NCBI GenBank assembly: GCA_029961685.1
Contig: JARWKL010000007.1
Location: 7,088,708-7,152,707 of the forward strand
Reading direction: 5' to 3'
Length of the DNA stretch: 64,000 bases
DNA from: Aristolochia californica
Taxonomy: Eukaryota; Streptophyta; Magnoliopsida; Piperales; Aristolochiaceae
Shown here: positions 39,101 through 50,539 of the stretch, one piece after another
How the letters are laid out: every line of letters begins with the position of its first letter
How positions within the stretch are numbered: the stretch's first letter is position 1
Notes under the pieces: generated by a model
Databases searched by the model: none
Seen by the model: the letters and a program-made list of their open reading frames with translations, nothing else
Told to the model about the DNA's origin: nothing
Translations under genes and position numbers: made by a program

Positions 39101-39366
39101 CCTCCACCGATTCCACTGGATGCTGGGCTAACGACACCCAAACAAAGAGCTGCCGCAACAGAGGCATCAACAGCATTTCCTCCATCCCGAAGCACATTTG
39201 TCCCGATCAAAGAACACCTCCCATCATCTGTGGCCACGGCACCTTGTTTGGCTGTAATCACTTCTCTTCTGTGTGAAGCTGATTGAGCCGAAACTTTTCC
39301 AGGAACCAGTAGTAGAATAAAAGCAATGGCGAGGCAGAGGAGAGGAGAAGCTGGAAGTGCTTCCAT
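36159..39366 (-). CDS. GGT: Gamma-glutamyltransferase (glutathione hydrolase), apoplastic GGT1/GGT2 type, 6 exons
   Basis: This secreted enzyme removes the gamma-glutamyl group from glutathione and its conjugates in the apoplast. Exons in transcript order are 39366-39019, 38688-38170, 38058-37823, 37495-37231, 37089-36952 and 36404-36159, giving 583 residues, close to the Arabidopsis proteins. Residues 1 to about 27 form a signal peptide (hydrophobic LLCLAIAFILLLVPG, ending VSA). Family motifs include GAVATDDGRCS, VVSPASSGIGGGAFML, DCRETAPLKTS, GMPPPSAGGAGMIL, DHGTSHLCIVD, GILLNNEMDDFSIP, RPLSSMTPTIVLKDG and VSDPRKGGFPAG. Thr377 in DHGTSH is the expected self-cleavage site and nucleophile. 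Intron 3 appears to use a GC donor (GGAAG then GCAAAG), the only choice that keeps the frame YGGRWNQ. The start at 39366 is preferred over an upstream in-frame ATG because it places the signal peptide at the N-terminus. Confidence 0.95.
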
Positions 39367-39469
39367 CGTCAGTAAGATATGGGGGCAAAAGCGAGTCCTT
39401 GAACAGTTATCCACCAAGTGATTCCAATTTTTATTACTAAAAAAGCTTGCCAAGTGCACCACTGGAAAA

Positions 39470-39482
39470 GGAATATATAGAA
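39470..39482 (-). promoter_or_regulatory. TATA box of the GGT gene
   Basis: Read on the minus strand, the sequence TTCTATATATTCC lies about 105-115 bases before the GGT start codon, a normal distance for a plant TATA box plus leader. Confidence 0.5.
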
Positions 39483-40183
39483 CCCGTTTCAAAATGTTAA
39501 GAGTGAGCAGCTTCCACAGTCAGAGTTTGTCGTCTGTGCAGAAAAGAGCATCAACGTGGAAATTGGACAGACTGCTCCGATTTTTTCTTTTGATAAATGA
39601 CTACTTTGTTCGAAAAACAAGTATTGAGGAGATTATAAAGTGTTCAAAACACATAATAAATCTGCATAAAAGAGTCGGAAAGCTCCTGCCTGGGTCCATT
39701 GATCACATTTTTCGCCATTCTCTGTTTTTGGTTTCATTCCAGAAGACGGGAATTTCTTTGAATGGTCGTTCTGATTCACATAGAAGAGAGAACGATCTAC
39801 CAGTTTCGGCAATTTTGGCTCTTTCCATCTTCGAGAGTTTGTTTCTTGATTGCTCTTTCCAGGAAACTTTTACTGGACTGGCCGCACAGCCGTATTTTTT
39901 ATTTACAGTCTGACGTTTCGCCTCTTGTTGGCGACATTGACTTCCATACTATGAAGCAAAAATAATCACGAAAACTGGGTTTTTTTGGCTCGAAGTGGAT
40001 GACTTTGTAGAATTGTCTGGTTTGTCATTTTTCAAGATTGCAGCATCTTTACCTGTCACACTACAGCTTCCTAACAATATCTTCAGATTAAATTTTGAAT
40101 ACAATTTTCTAAAATATCGTACTCTGGAGTAGAGCATTGTACTGATAAGATTCCGTAAGCTAAGGTTATAAAATTCCACCAGT

Positions 40184-41351
40184 CTTCCACCCTGGGGGTG
40201 GCATCGAGCTAGCTGAAATTGAACCAGTCTCGAGCAAAAACGAGTTTCGAACCCAAAAAATTTAAGAGCCGAGCTCGAGCTTCAATATATATTTAAAATT
40301 TTTTAAAAAATATATATCAAATAAATTATATATAAAATTATATATATATTTTATATAAAATTAGGCATGACCTATACTTGAAATTGGGCATAATTTATAT
40401 TCTAAGAAAAAATAAAAATATTTTTCCTACGATACATATTTCTAAAGTCTTTTAAATAAAATCCCATTACTATTCGTGATTTACTAAAAAATTATAAGAA
40501 ATATTTTAAAATTTTCTTAGGAAAATTAAATGGATATCTTATTGCCTCTTCTAGGAAAGTAAATAAAAATTAATAATTAATATAATATATTACTATACTT
40601 ATTGATAAAATTTTAATCAAATAAAATGTCAAACACAAAATTACTATGAAAATTGTCTAATGCTAAAAGTATTATAGTATCAACTGTCAAATACTTATTC
40701 AAAAATTTTCTATACGGTTTTTTAGCCCATCTTAGTAAGAAAATCTTACTTAAAAAATTATAAAAAAATAATAAGAATTTTCAATTAGAAAAATATTTCC
40801 AAAAAACATGAGGTACTAATATAATAGTCTCTAGAAACGCATTTCTACTAAAAATGTCTTTTCAACATTTTTTTTAAAAGCCACTAATAGTCCCTAGAAA
40901 TATATTTCTACTAAAATGATTTTTCAATTTCTTTAAGAGCCACGAGAAGGGACAACCAAAGTTTTTTTTTTTCAATTGCTTATAATCTCACATGTGCGAA
41001 ATTTGCACGTGCGAATTGTCTTTGTGCTCTAGGGAGGGGTTTAACTTAGGTCTCGTTTTTTGTTTTCTTCACTGAGACGACGTCGAGGGAAGGGGTTAGG
41101 AGCGCAAGACCTATCATCAGGGATGACGGCGGTGACAGATCAAAGGCAAAGGCAGACGAGGGGAGAAAGAAAATGAAACCAGGCGGTAAAGGCAGCCGTC
41201 GAGCAACTATCAACAACGACAGCAGAGGACAGAGGGGCTCGACGGTGACGAGGGCCCCACCCCCCCCCCCCCGCTCCCAAGTCATCGACTCCAAGCCCGA
41301 ATCCCGCGTCACTCACGAGCCGGCTCAGTTCGAAGCCACCCTACTTCCACC
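40184..41351 (+). mobile_element. hAT-like non-autonomous transposon, copy A, with 8-bp target duplication
   Basis: The element (40192-41343, 1152 bases) begins CTGGGGGTGGCATCGAG and ends TCGAAGCCACCCTA, so its ends are inverted repeats (GGGTGGCWTCGA). The 8-base direct repeat CTTCCACC flanks it at 40184-40191 and 41344-41351. Eight-base duplications with GGGGTGGC-type ends are established hallmarks of the hAT superfamily. Sequence near the ends is rich in GAGCTCGAG. It has no transposase frame. A GC-rich module lies at about 41050-41330 and an AT-rich arm at about 40280-40980, both shared with copies B and C. Confidence 0.88.
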
Positions 41352-41439
41352 CAACATCCAAGTGAGTTTGACACTATATCATCATAAAAGACAAAAAATT
41401 CCAACGCGGGTGACCCTTCTCCTCACCTATTAATTGGGT

Positions 41440-42763
41440 TAATTTATCTGCCTATTAATTGGGTTAATACAGCACAAATGAAATAAGACACTCTCATGGT
41501 GACCTCAAAGTTCATTACTCAACAAAATTCTCGTTTAAGAAGGCTTTCGTTGAGAAGACCAAAATAAATATAAGAAAGTAAATCCCAAAATATGGCTTTC
41601 ATTAAGAAGGCTTTCAGTGATTCATATGGCTGACCCCAAAATAAATTTAAGAAGGCTTTCATTGAAAATGATGAAGGATCACTCACTCATATGTTTCAAC
41701 AAATTAGTAATTCAGCTTTCACTAGTTTCCAAATTCGTTTACTTTGAAACATATGAGAAGTTTGCTCATTGAGATCCCATCACTGTAAAGCCAAAACATC
41801 TGTTTTAGAGATATGACTCTTCAGATTTCCTTGATATATAGCTTCTTCAATGTCAATCTTCATCCCGAGTGAACAATTCCGAACAGGCTCAGCTGCAACT
41901 CCATACATTAAGAATACCTTAGTCAGTTTGCTTGGCATTTGATGGCCTCCCATTTAAGAATATTTTGAGCCTTCTAGATGAGCCATTGATGGTTAAGAAA
42001 GTCACAGATTAACCCCACTGCAATCTAAAATCACACCTGTAAGAGTTATTCAACCTGTGATCAAATAGGTTCCAACTGCTCCATAACTGACTGTTGAAAT
42101 GCATTAGTAAGCAGATATTACAAACATTGAGAAGATTGCCAATAGCCGAATTAGATATATATTTGAAATTAAGGAAACAATACGCCAGCTTTAACAAGAT
42201 AATACAGCACCAAACACAACAGAGTGACAAGAAAGAAAACCCTTCTCAGCTGAGAAAAGGTCATCGAAAATTCTTAGACGCGGAAGTGAGACATACATAT
42301 CACTTGCAAAGTATACCATGACATGTATGGTAGTGTTTCATACGAGGTTCAGATTTTTTTTTAAGTTAAACACATCAAAGTGATAAGAAGGAACACACCC
42401 TCAACTGATTCAATATCTTCAATTTCATCAAATGCTTCTTCTTGCAATAACTTTCATTTAACCATGCAAATAAGCAACAGGCAAGGTGAAAACTAAAGAA
42501 CACCTAAAACATGCATTTAAGCAACAATACTTCTCAAGGAGCAAAAGCCATTTAAAATGTAAGGTACAAAAGGGGCATAAAACCTTTAAAGTTACCATAA
42601 ACATGGATAAGCAAATGGCTGCATGATATTGGAAAAGTATAATTAGAAAACCCAACATTAAGGGAGACAGACATACTTAACAATGATGAAACCGAAAAAA
42701 CTGAGAATTCCACACTGCAAGAGAGGGCCATCTCTTAGTCCTCTAAATAGTAGAATTTGATAT
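41440..42763. other. Region downstream of the L1-domain gene
   Basis: No gene is recognised. Near 41525-41670 the motif AAGAAGGCTTTC followed by RTTGA occurs three or four times, a small local repeat. The right part must include the 3' UTR of the L1-domain gene. Confidence 0.45.
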
Positions 42764-44116
42764 CTACTTCTTCTTATTCTTCATTGATTTTATCTTCTCT
42801 TCACCGGATTTCACTGCCTTGATTTTCTTCATCACTGCTTTAGGTGATCCAACCGTCTCTCCTTCAGCACTGTTTCCTGTTGATAAAGCCTCCTGCTCCA
42901 ATTTCCCTTTGTTCTTTGTCTTCTTTAGTGGCTTTTGTAGCTCCCCCTTCAATTCTCCAGGAAATTCATCTTTCTTCTTTATTTTCTTCTTCTCTGCTCC
43001 AATCGAGTCATCTGTTGCTTTCCTGTTTTTCTTCTTCTCTGTCCCAGCCATTTCGTCTGCCATTCTTTTTTTCTTTTTTTCTTTCTCGGTGACCACATGT
43101 ACAACATTAACTTCATTCACTTCTTTTACTTCAGTATCATCATCACCAACTAAAACTTCCATTAACTTATTAATATCTCCATCCATATACCGAACTTCAT
43201 GGATCCTCCCCTTCTTGACACTAGACTTCTTCTTCTTCTTCTCCTTCTCCTTCTCTTCCTCTTTTGGTGTACTTGCCTCACCATTCTTAATCTGCTTGAC
43301 ATTCTCCTCTTTCTTCTCTTCTCCTTTCTCTTCCCTCTTAGTCACCTCAATTTTCAATCCCGTAGCCGGCACTATCTGATAAAGTGGCAACGCCACAGAC
43401 TCCAAGGATTTTAAATGCAAAGAACGGATATTTGCCCATCCTTTGGGCAAAATCTTCGCCGCACCTTCAATGGCCGCAGCGATATTCTCCACAAGCTGGT
43501 CTCTTCCCTGAGAAACCCTCCCGATCTTCAATATGCAACAAGTCCCCGTCCTCAGATAAAGCAGCGCGGAGCTGCACGCATGCTCAATCTGGGCTTTCCA
43601 GTTCTTATGCGACAGATCAATGGGTATCGGAATCTTCTTCTTTTTAAAGAAATGCTTGCCGAGAAGCCGCGGCAAGTGGGAAAGAACGGTCCTGTCCGCA
43701 AAGAAGAGGTCATAGGAACCGCAGAGCTTTCGCTTGGCCTCGAAAGGACGGTAGTCCGTTTTGAGCTTGGAGAGCTTGATCACCTTCGAGACAGGGATGG
43801 ACTCGGCCTGGATTCTCTTTTTGGCGTCTTCAGAGGTGAGGGGATTCGGACCCTGCTGGCGGTCATTGATAATGAGGCAGATCTCTTCGGAGCCGTCAAG
43901 CGGATGCAGAGGATGAAGCAGCGGGATTTTGGAAGGGTTCGTGCGGGAGTTTGCGGGGATTTTCTTAAGGGAGAGGACGAGGTAGATGAGCTCGTCGTGT
44001 TCCAGCAACTGGGCCTTCTGGTGCTTGGCCTGCGCTTGTATCCATTTCAGCAGAGCAGTGACTGCGCAACCAATAGTTTCAGTGCTTATCAGGGATGATA
44101 TTTCCAGCGACGCCAT
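42764..44116 (-). CDS. Ribosomal L1 domain-containing protein, nucleolar ribosome-biogenesis type (RSL1D1/Utp30-like)
   Basis: This intron-free gene encodes 450 residues from the ATG at 44116. An upstream in-frame ATG at 44137 would add seven residues but has less support. The N-terminal 270 or so residues form a ribosomal L1 fold, with VSKVIKLSKLKTDYRPFEAKRKLCGSYDLF, FFADRTVLSHLPRLLGKHFF (each abbreviated to its core) and GAAKILPKGWANIRSLHLKS. The remaining 170 residues are a low-complexity Lys/Glu-rich tail with many KKKK clusters, likely nuclear and nucleolar localisation signals, ending SMKNKKK. Proteins of this type are associated with 60S or small-subunit pre-rRNA particles in yeast (Cic1, Utp30) and with nucleolar RSL1D1 in animals. 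It is not the structural protein uL1, which lacks this tail. A telo-box lies just upstream of the start codon. Confidence 0.88.
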   Translation of the reverse strand: MASLEISSLISTETIGCAVTALLKWIQAQAKHQKAQLLEHDELIYLVLSLKKIPANSRTNPSKIPLLHPLHPLDGSEEICLIINDRQQGPNPLTSEDAKKRIQAESIPVSKVIKLSKLKTDYRPFEAKRKLCGSYDLFFADRTVLSHLPRLLGKHFFKKKKIPIPIDLSHKNWKAQIEHACSSALLYLRTGTCCILKIGRVSQGRDQLVENIAAAIEGAAKILPKGWANIRSLHLKSLESVALPLYQIVPATGLKIEVTKREEKGEEKKEENVKQIKNGEASTPKEEEKEKEKKKKKSSVKKGRIHEVRYMDGDINKLMEVLVGDDDTEVKEVNEVNVVHVVTEKEKKKKRMADEMAGTEKKKNRKATDDSIGAEKKKIKKKDEFPGELKGELQKPLKKTKNKGKLEQEALSTGNSAEGETVGSPKAVMKKIKAVKSGEEKIKSMKNKKK

Positions 44117-44172
44117 GGACGTTACGAAGAAGCACAACGCAGGGCACAGTCGATACCGAGTCGAAGACGGAA

Positions 44173-44287
44173 AAACCCTAAACCCCGTCCTTTCTTCGAT
44201 GCATCATGTCAACTGATGTTCTGTTCCTTCTGGGACCTATATTAGAAAGGCCTAATAAACAAATTTACGGGCTTCAGTCCATGGGCC
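44173..44287 (-). promoter_or_regulatory. Telo-box and site II element of the L1-domain gene
   Basis: The plus strand carries AAACCCTAAACCCC starting at 44173, so the gene strand reads the telo-box complement about 57-64 bases before the start codon. A TGGGCC site II core lies at 44282-44287. The same pair occurs in the RPS9 promoter in this window and is typical of plant ribosome-production genes. Confidence 0.65.
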
Positions 44288-44487
44288 ATGACACTGATTA
44301 AGGGGGACATCTCCTGATATAAGTTGAAGTGGACATCTTAGCCCAAAAAATCTCTGGACCCATCAATCATCGGATCAAATAAAATTGAACCTAGTTATAT
44401 TTGTCTCAACCCAGTGATCGACCGAGACCAGGGATTTATATACGTTAAAAAGGAATTTTTAAATTTCATTTCCGGTACGGCTGATTC

Positions 44488-44620
44488 AATACGAAAAATC
44501 ATTTGGTGCAAAACGTGTGAAATGACTATTTCATTATCAAACGGCTGAGATAACCATTGATTATGATCGGAAGGCTGAGATAACGTTTCACATATTTCAC
44601 ACCAAATAGTTTTTCGTATT
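44488..44620. mobile_element. Small MITE-like inverted-repeat element
   Basis: The left arm (about 44488-44525) reads AATACGAAAAATCATTTGG then TGCAAAACGTGTGAAA. The right arm (about 44585-44620) is its approximate reverse complement. The total length is near 133 bases. The interior carries GGCTGAGATAAC twice. I could not identify a clear target duplication. Confidence 0.6.
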
Positions 44621-45062
44621 ACATCAACCCTCAATTATATATTTGTTTTGAGCTCAAAAGGGAGGTTTGTTGATTATAATTCAATTCTAATATTGCCGCT
44701 ACTTAAATATTTAGTATAATTTTGATCTGAGCTTAATCAAACTACAAATAACAGGGCAGTTGGGTTTATGATCAAACCACAAATAACTCAGAGAAGAATG
44801 CTGCCTTGCCACTTCGAGAAAATTCTACAAGTGAGGATCTACAATGAACAGATTCTTGTTAAGGAACAATCCTTGACACATATAATACAAAAATTTGAGC
44901 CTGTGTTCTGTAACCCAGCCTCATTACTGGCATCTAGGAGACGAAATACTGATCAAAGATGGTGAGGAAATTCAGATTTCTCACAGTTTCTTCAGAGAAA
45001 TCCAACTCATCCACATTGCAGTTTCTGGCACTTTTGACTTCCAATTGATTGCAAAAAAGGGA

Positions 45063-47545
45063 TCAATGCTCCACTGTTGTTGTTTTAGTTGGGTTATTAG
45101 CTACTTTCTCTGGAAATGATCCCTTTAAAGAGTTTACAGAGTCGAGCTTTTTTGGGATTGAACCCTTTCCAGAACTCCTAGAATCATGCTTCTTAGGAAC
45201 TGATCCCTTAGGGGTGTTGCTGGAGTCAGTATTTGTCTGAGAGGCAAAAACACCCAGAGCCTCCAGGAAGAACGTCTTATTGGGCACAATACCCTCTTTG
45301 TCCATAAGCTTCATCAACTTCTCCACTAGATCTTTCTTGTTTGATTTGGTGTAGGCCTTATAAAGTAGCTTATAAGTCGAAGCACCTGGCAGAATACCGT
45401 TTCTACTAGCATAATCCAAAAGTGAATCGGCTTCATATGGCAGATCGTTCAAGCAGTAGGCATCAAGCATGGCATTCAAAGTAGACAACTGAACCTCCTT
45501 ACCGGATTCTATAAACTCATCAAATTTTTCTCTAGCTTTGGCAACACAATCACAATATCCATAAGTAGTTATCAAACTCTCATATGTCACATAACTAGGA
45601 GTATATCCCATGTCCGTCATCTTCCTGAAAACCGATTCTGCCCTCTCCCTAAGTCGAGCCTTCCCGTAGTTTATAATCATCGAATTAAATGTTGGTAAGG
45701 AAGGCCTTTCTTTAGATCGTAGTAAACTCTTGAACACTTGCTCCATTTTCTCAAAAGCTTGTCTCTTGCCATATGCATCAATCAGTGAATTAAATGTTAT
45801 GATATCAGGCTTGCACTGGTTAATTTTCATGCGGGTAAGTATCGATTCCATCTCTTGTAACATCCCGTTCTTCCCGTAAGCATCCATCACACCATTATAA
45901 GTGTATATATCTGGTGAAACATTGCTTTCCGCAAGATCTTTGAACAAAGCTTCAACTTGTTTTACTTCCTTTGCCTGGGCATAAGCTCTTAGAAGAATGT
46001 TGTAAGTTACAATATTGGGTTTGCACCTTTCAATACCTTTCATCTTTTCAAAGTATCCAGAAGCTTTTGCTAAAGCTTTAGCTTTGTCCTTCGAATGGAG
46101 ATGAGCAGTGATAAGGGCATTGTAGACAGAAGAGTCAGGCCTACAGCCACTACTCCTCATCTCTGAGAAGAGCCACATTGCCATGCGAGTCTGGCCTTTC
46201 TTTCCCATGACAGAGATGAGCTTAGAATAGACACCATTATCAGCAACATACCATCGTTGTTTCTGCATCCACCTAAAAACCTGAATGGTTTAAAAATGAC
46301 TGAGCCTTCATTTTATGCTAGTATGGAAAGATATTAGACCACTTTTCAGAAAACTGACAAAAGAAAATTCACTTTTTCCCTTCTGTTAATTCATTCCAGA
46401 AAAAAGAAAAACAAAGTAAGGGAATTCTTTGTTATGCGTCTGTTAATTAATCAATCACAGGGCTTAAAGTTGCAGCTTAAATACATGCAAACCATCTTAA
46501 ACAGAGACTGGTGATGTATTATATCCATGAAAACAAAGGTTAAGTCACTGTATGAAACATAGAAGATATCTGTGAAGCAGGAGCTCCATAAAAAATTATA
46601 TTAAAATTACGCTCTTCTTCTTGTTGTACTAGTAAGACAATTCCCTGTAAGTGAATGGGAAAATGCAGGTTTTGGAATCAAAATAAACATGAATCTCCTA
46701 GTTAACCAGAATCATAGGGATAGAAGTCAACTATCAAAGTAGAGTTCAAACAGAATCCGGCAGCAGCTAATACAGGGACAAATGGAGGAAGATAACAATT
46801 AACATGACAGGGAAAATGAGTCGCATAAGGAAGAACCAGAAAACAGACTATTTACCGAGAGAGAAAGGCAGAAGAGAGTAATGAGGAAAATCCTCCATTT
46901 TCCAATTATCCAAACAAAAGAAAGTCATGGCCACAGAATAATTAACCAGCCGGAAAACTTCAATCGTCTCACCAGTGCAAAAATTGAAAATTTATGATGT
47001 TGTGAGCTAGAAGAAAGAAACCCAATTCAAGAAAATTCACACACATCGATTCAAACCTGAGAATTCTAACTTCTTAGAAAAAGTAAAATAGTTCATATAC
47101 CTAAAAATCGCAGCAGGAAACTATTTCTCTCAGAGAGGAACAAAATTATTACCAAAATTCGTAATCAGAAAAGAGAACGAAAACCAACCTCAAGGCACTG
47201 CAGCCATTTATCCCTCTTCCCCAACTCTTCAAACATCATAAAACAATGCTCAGTCCTCACGACCCTAACATACTTACTCAAAGTCGAGGCCAAGGGCTTT
47301 TCGCCGTCAGCATTTCTCAACAATATCCTCACAACCTCTTCCGTTTCCGACCTATCGCTCTTTAAGCTCAGTTTCTTCTTCCCCCGCGCGGAGACGCAAG
47401 TGACTCTACAGGTGGAATTCCGCACCAAGTGAGCAGACTTGAGCTCCAGGATACAAGTTCCATTTCGTTTGGGACGAAATGGATAACTACTGGTTAGTTG
47501 CAGTGTCAGCATCGACGAAGTCAGGGGCATTTTCCAAGCCTCCAA
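45063..47545 (-). CDS. PPR5: Chloroplast P-class PPR protein, PPR5/EMB2453 type, 2 exons
   Basis: PPR proteins bind organellar RNA. The maize orthologue of this type stabilises the precursor of plastid trnG-UCC, and loss in Arabidopsis (EMB2453) stops embryo development. Exons are 47545-47189 and 46280-45063, joined in phase 0 to give 524 residues. The first 60 or so residues are basic and Ser/Thr-rich, as expected for a chloroplast transit peptide. About ten degenerate 35-residue repeats follow, for example NIVTYNILLRAYAQAKEVKQ, DIYTYNGVMDAYGKNGMLQE, DIITFNSLIDAYGKRQAFEK and SYVTYESLITTYGYCDCVAK. The tail has three copies of a GSxPxKxDS-like motif. It lacks E, DYW and SMR domains. In Arabidopsis the orthologue (At4g39620) lies near GGT1/GGT2 (At4g39640/At4g39650), so the linkage seen here appears conserved. 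The start could also be the second ATG at 47530. Confidence 0.92.
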
Positions 47546-47668
47546 TTAAATCAGGAAACTGAATGATGAAATGATCAGCATAGAACTGATGGAGGAAAGG
47601 GCACAAAAAAGGAGGAAAACAGAAAATCGGGAGAGGTCGAAGACGAAGAGGGCGCAAACAATAAAAAA

Positions 47669-47740
47669 CCCAAAATGCGGGATTTGAACCCGTCACCTGC
47701 TTCTCTAGAGTTGGAGGTGCAACCATTGCGCCACGGAACC
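47669..47740 (-). tRNA. Degenerate tRNA-like sequence (possible tRNA pseudogene or SINE head)
   Basis: On the minus strand this reads GGTTCCGTGGCGCAATGG, resembling the 5' arm and A box of plant tRNA-Trp. It later has CGGGTTCAAATCCCG, a perfect T-arm hairpin with a consensus B box. The anticodon stem does not pair in the standard register, and the 3' acceptor strand (ATTTTGG) does not pair with the 5' strand. A CACCT/AGGTG stem is possible instead. It lies about 125 bases upstream of the PPR5 start codon. I regard it as a non-functional tRNA-derived sequence. Confidence 0.35.
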
Positions 47741-47769
47741 AATTTCGTTTTACTATTTCAATTCAAAAT

Positions 47770-48557
47770 ATTTTTTAAACTAAATAATACAAATTATAAT
47801 AGTTTTTTTTAAAGGAACTGGTTAAAATATTTTTTAGTGGATATATTACAAAATATGACATAGAAAAGGGCTAAAATTGAAATAAAATTAATTTTATCAA
47901 GTCTTAAAGTAATTTTACACATTAAATCTCTTGTTAAGTACCTGGGCATTCAACTTGTCTTTGAAGTTACTCGATAACCTTGTTTCAAATATAAAATATT
48001 TTAGTGGAAAAATTAATTACTCGCTTTGATTTCTAGGTGCATTGATCCCACGAAATTTTCACGTAAACGCATGACATGCAGGGACGTTAGATAAAAAAAA
48101 CCCGCTATCTCCATTAATTTCGATTGAGGGTGAACATATTAACATTATATAATGTGTAACATCGTATAATTCTTATATTTGAAGAATGACATTACATTAC
48201 TCCCTCAATGGAGCTTTATAATTCAAAAGACACCCAAAACATTATAATCCAACCATGGCTTCAACATTAATAAGAAACATTTATATAGAAAACACATGAA
48301 CTAAAAAGAAGCTTAAATTCCTTAACTTCAAAATTATCATTCACCTTCAAAATTATCATTCACCCTCCTTCACAAATCACAACTTAATTCATTCTCTAGT
48401 TGGATTACTCAATCTACAAACTTCCTTGATGAAGAACTCTTTCTTTTACATAGTTGCACGCTTAAGTCCAAAAAGGCAACATATGAAGCCATGATAGATT
48501 GAAAACCCACATTATAAGTCCTGGTTTTGTAGCTTAATTGGATGGAACATGGTAGTA
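47770..48557. other. AT-rich intergenic DNA
   Basis: No gene or recognisable element is seen between the PPR5 leader and hAT-like copy B. The sequence is AT-rich with scattered short repeats such as TTCAAAATTATCATTCACC in tandem near 48328-48365. Confidence 0.5.
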
Positions 48558-50317
48558 CTTCCCTTTAGGGGTGGCATCGAGTCGAGCCTAGCCAAGCCTG
48601 AACCTGCCTATGTTCGAGCCGTATTTGATTTAAATATTTCGAACTGGAGCACATTCATTTAAAACTTTTCAAAAAATACACCTCTCGAGTTCAAGCTCCA
48701 ACATACATTTAACATTTTTCAAAAAATACATGTTAAATAAATTATATATAAAATTATGCATACATTTTACATAAAATTGGGCATGACCTCTACATAAAAT
48801 TCGGCATGACCTCTACTTAAAATTGGGCATAAGGGTGACATCGAATTGAGCTGAGCCCGAACCTTCTTATGTTCTAACAGAGCTTGATTTAAATATTTCA
48901 AACTCGAGCTGACCCTAGCCTCGAGCCTAAAATTGTAATTGAGCTCGAGCATAATAATTTTAACCGAGTTCAAGCTCAGGCTTTAGCCGAGTTCGAGTTT
49001 AACCTACATTTAATACTCTACATGAAATATATGTCAAATAAATTATATATAAAATTATGCATACATTTTATAAAAAGAATGATTGGAGAGGTTCGAGATT
49101 GAATTTCGATAATGGATTAGAACGCACTAATATTAATCTTTTTTACCCCAAATGTTGTCTAGCTTATTTGGTAATTTTTGAATCTGACCATAAATTTACT
49201 ATGGCCTCCTTAGTGCCCCTCGTTGAAAATTTATATTCTAGGAAAAACTAGAAATATTTTTCCTAGGATACATATTTCCATAAAAAAAAATTTAAATAAA
49301 ATCCTATTATTATTAGTGACATACTAGAAAATTACAAGAAATATTTTAAAAATTTCTTGGGAAAGTTAAATGGACCTCATATTGCCTCTTCTAGGGAAAT
49401 AAATAAAATTAATAATTAATCTAATATATTAATATACTTATAGATAAATTTTTAATCAAATAAGATGTCAAACACAAAATTACTATAAAAATTGCCTCAT
49501 GGTAAAAGTATTACAGCATCAACTGTCAAATACTTATTCAAAATTTTCTATACAGTTTTCGCATGAAAATCTTACTTAGAAAATCATATGAATTTTTTAA
49601 TAAGAATTTCCAATTAGAAAAATATTTCAAAAAAACATGAGGCATTAATAGTCCCTAGAAACATATTTTTACTAAAAATATTTTTTCAATATTTATTAAA
49701 AAAACCACTAAGAGTCCCTAGAATTTTTTTATTATTTTTTTCACTTGTTTATGATCTCGCACGTGCGAAATCATCTTCTTGCAGGGGATGGAAATTATTT
49801 TTCCCTTCTAACTTAGGTCCTCTGGTTTCCGCCAAGGACGAGGAACGACGCGGAGGGAAAAACTTTCAGCGGCGCCGACGAGGAACTTTCGTCGGGGATA
49901 ACAGCTACGACAGAAACAAAGGCGAAGGCAGACGAGGGGGAAGAAATCGAGCGATGGCCACAGAATCGGCAGCGACAGAAAGGCAGAAGGCAGCCGGTGA
50001 GGCACTGTTGACGGTGACAGTGGCGGCCACAACAGCGGACAGGAGGGACTCGGCAGTGACGAGGGGAGGAAGAATTTCCCCCCTAGCTCTCGCTTCGCTC
50101 TATGATCTAGCTCTTGATCCTGCTCCCCGGTCCCTACTCCCCCAAATCCCTCGAATCCTGCGTCGCTCGTTAAATTAACAAGCCAATTCAATCCAAACCT
50201 TGATTCGGTCGAGTTCAGCTCATTAATTTAAACAAGCCGATCCCGGATCGAGATCCAGGTATACTGAATCGATTTGCTCGCGAGCTGGCTCGGTTCGAAG
50301 CCACCCCTACTTCCCTT
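48558..50317 (+). mobile_element. hAT-like non-autonomous transposon, copy B, with 8-bp target duplication
   Basis: The element (48566-50309, 1744 bases) begins TAGGGGTGGCATCGAG and ends TTCGAAGCCACCCCTA. The 8-base direct repeat CTTCCCTT flanks it at 48558-48565 and 50310-50317. The organisation matches copy A: GAGCTCGAG-rich ends, an AT-rich arm (about 49020-49740) and a GC-rich module (about 49800-50180) containing GACTCGGCAGTGACGAGGGG. No transposase is encoded. It lies next to a BAHD gene fragment. Confidence 0.9.
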
Positions 50318-50539
50318 TGCTCATACACCTGTAGACTATGGAGTAGGACTCTGGTAGAGAGCATTTGAAGCTCACTGTCACTCTCTTGCATGGGAAGCAG
50401 GAGCTGCATGGGTGGGAGCAATCCGGCAAGCTCGAGCCCGTCAAAAAGAGTTCCATTCTGGCCTCAGTACTCTTCGTTCTTTCCTGTCGTTCACAGGTTA
50501 ACAACAGAGTGGCCCTCGGAGTAATGCATGGCCCCCTAC

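Noticed and set aside
39494..39913. 139-residue plus-strand frame upstream of GGT
   Set aside because: It has no family resemblance and lies in the GGT promoter region. It is probably chance.
42819..44098. Plus-strand frames of 186 and 227 residues
   Set aside because: They are antisense shadows of the L1-domain gene. The Ser/Phe-rich composition mirrors the Lys/Glu-rich tail on the other strand.
44488..44620. Transcription terminator-like hairpin
   Set aside because: The inverted repeat is intergenic and longer than a hairpin terminator. Plant polymerase II genes do not use such terminators, so a MITE is the better reading.
49808..50191. Arg- and Ser-rich frames in the GC-rich part of hAT-like copy B (and equivalents in A and C)
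   Set aside because: The frames are not kept between the three copies and look like GC-rich chance frames. The block itself is reported as a shared module.
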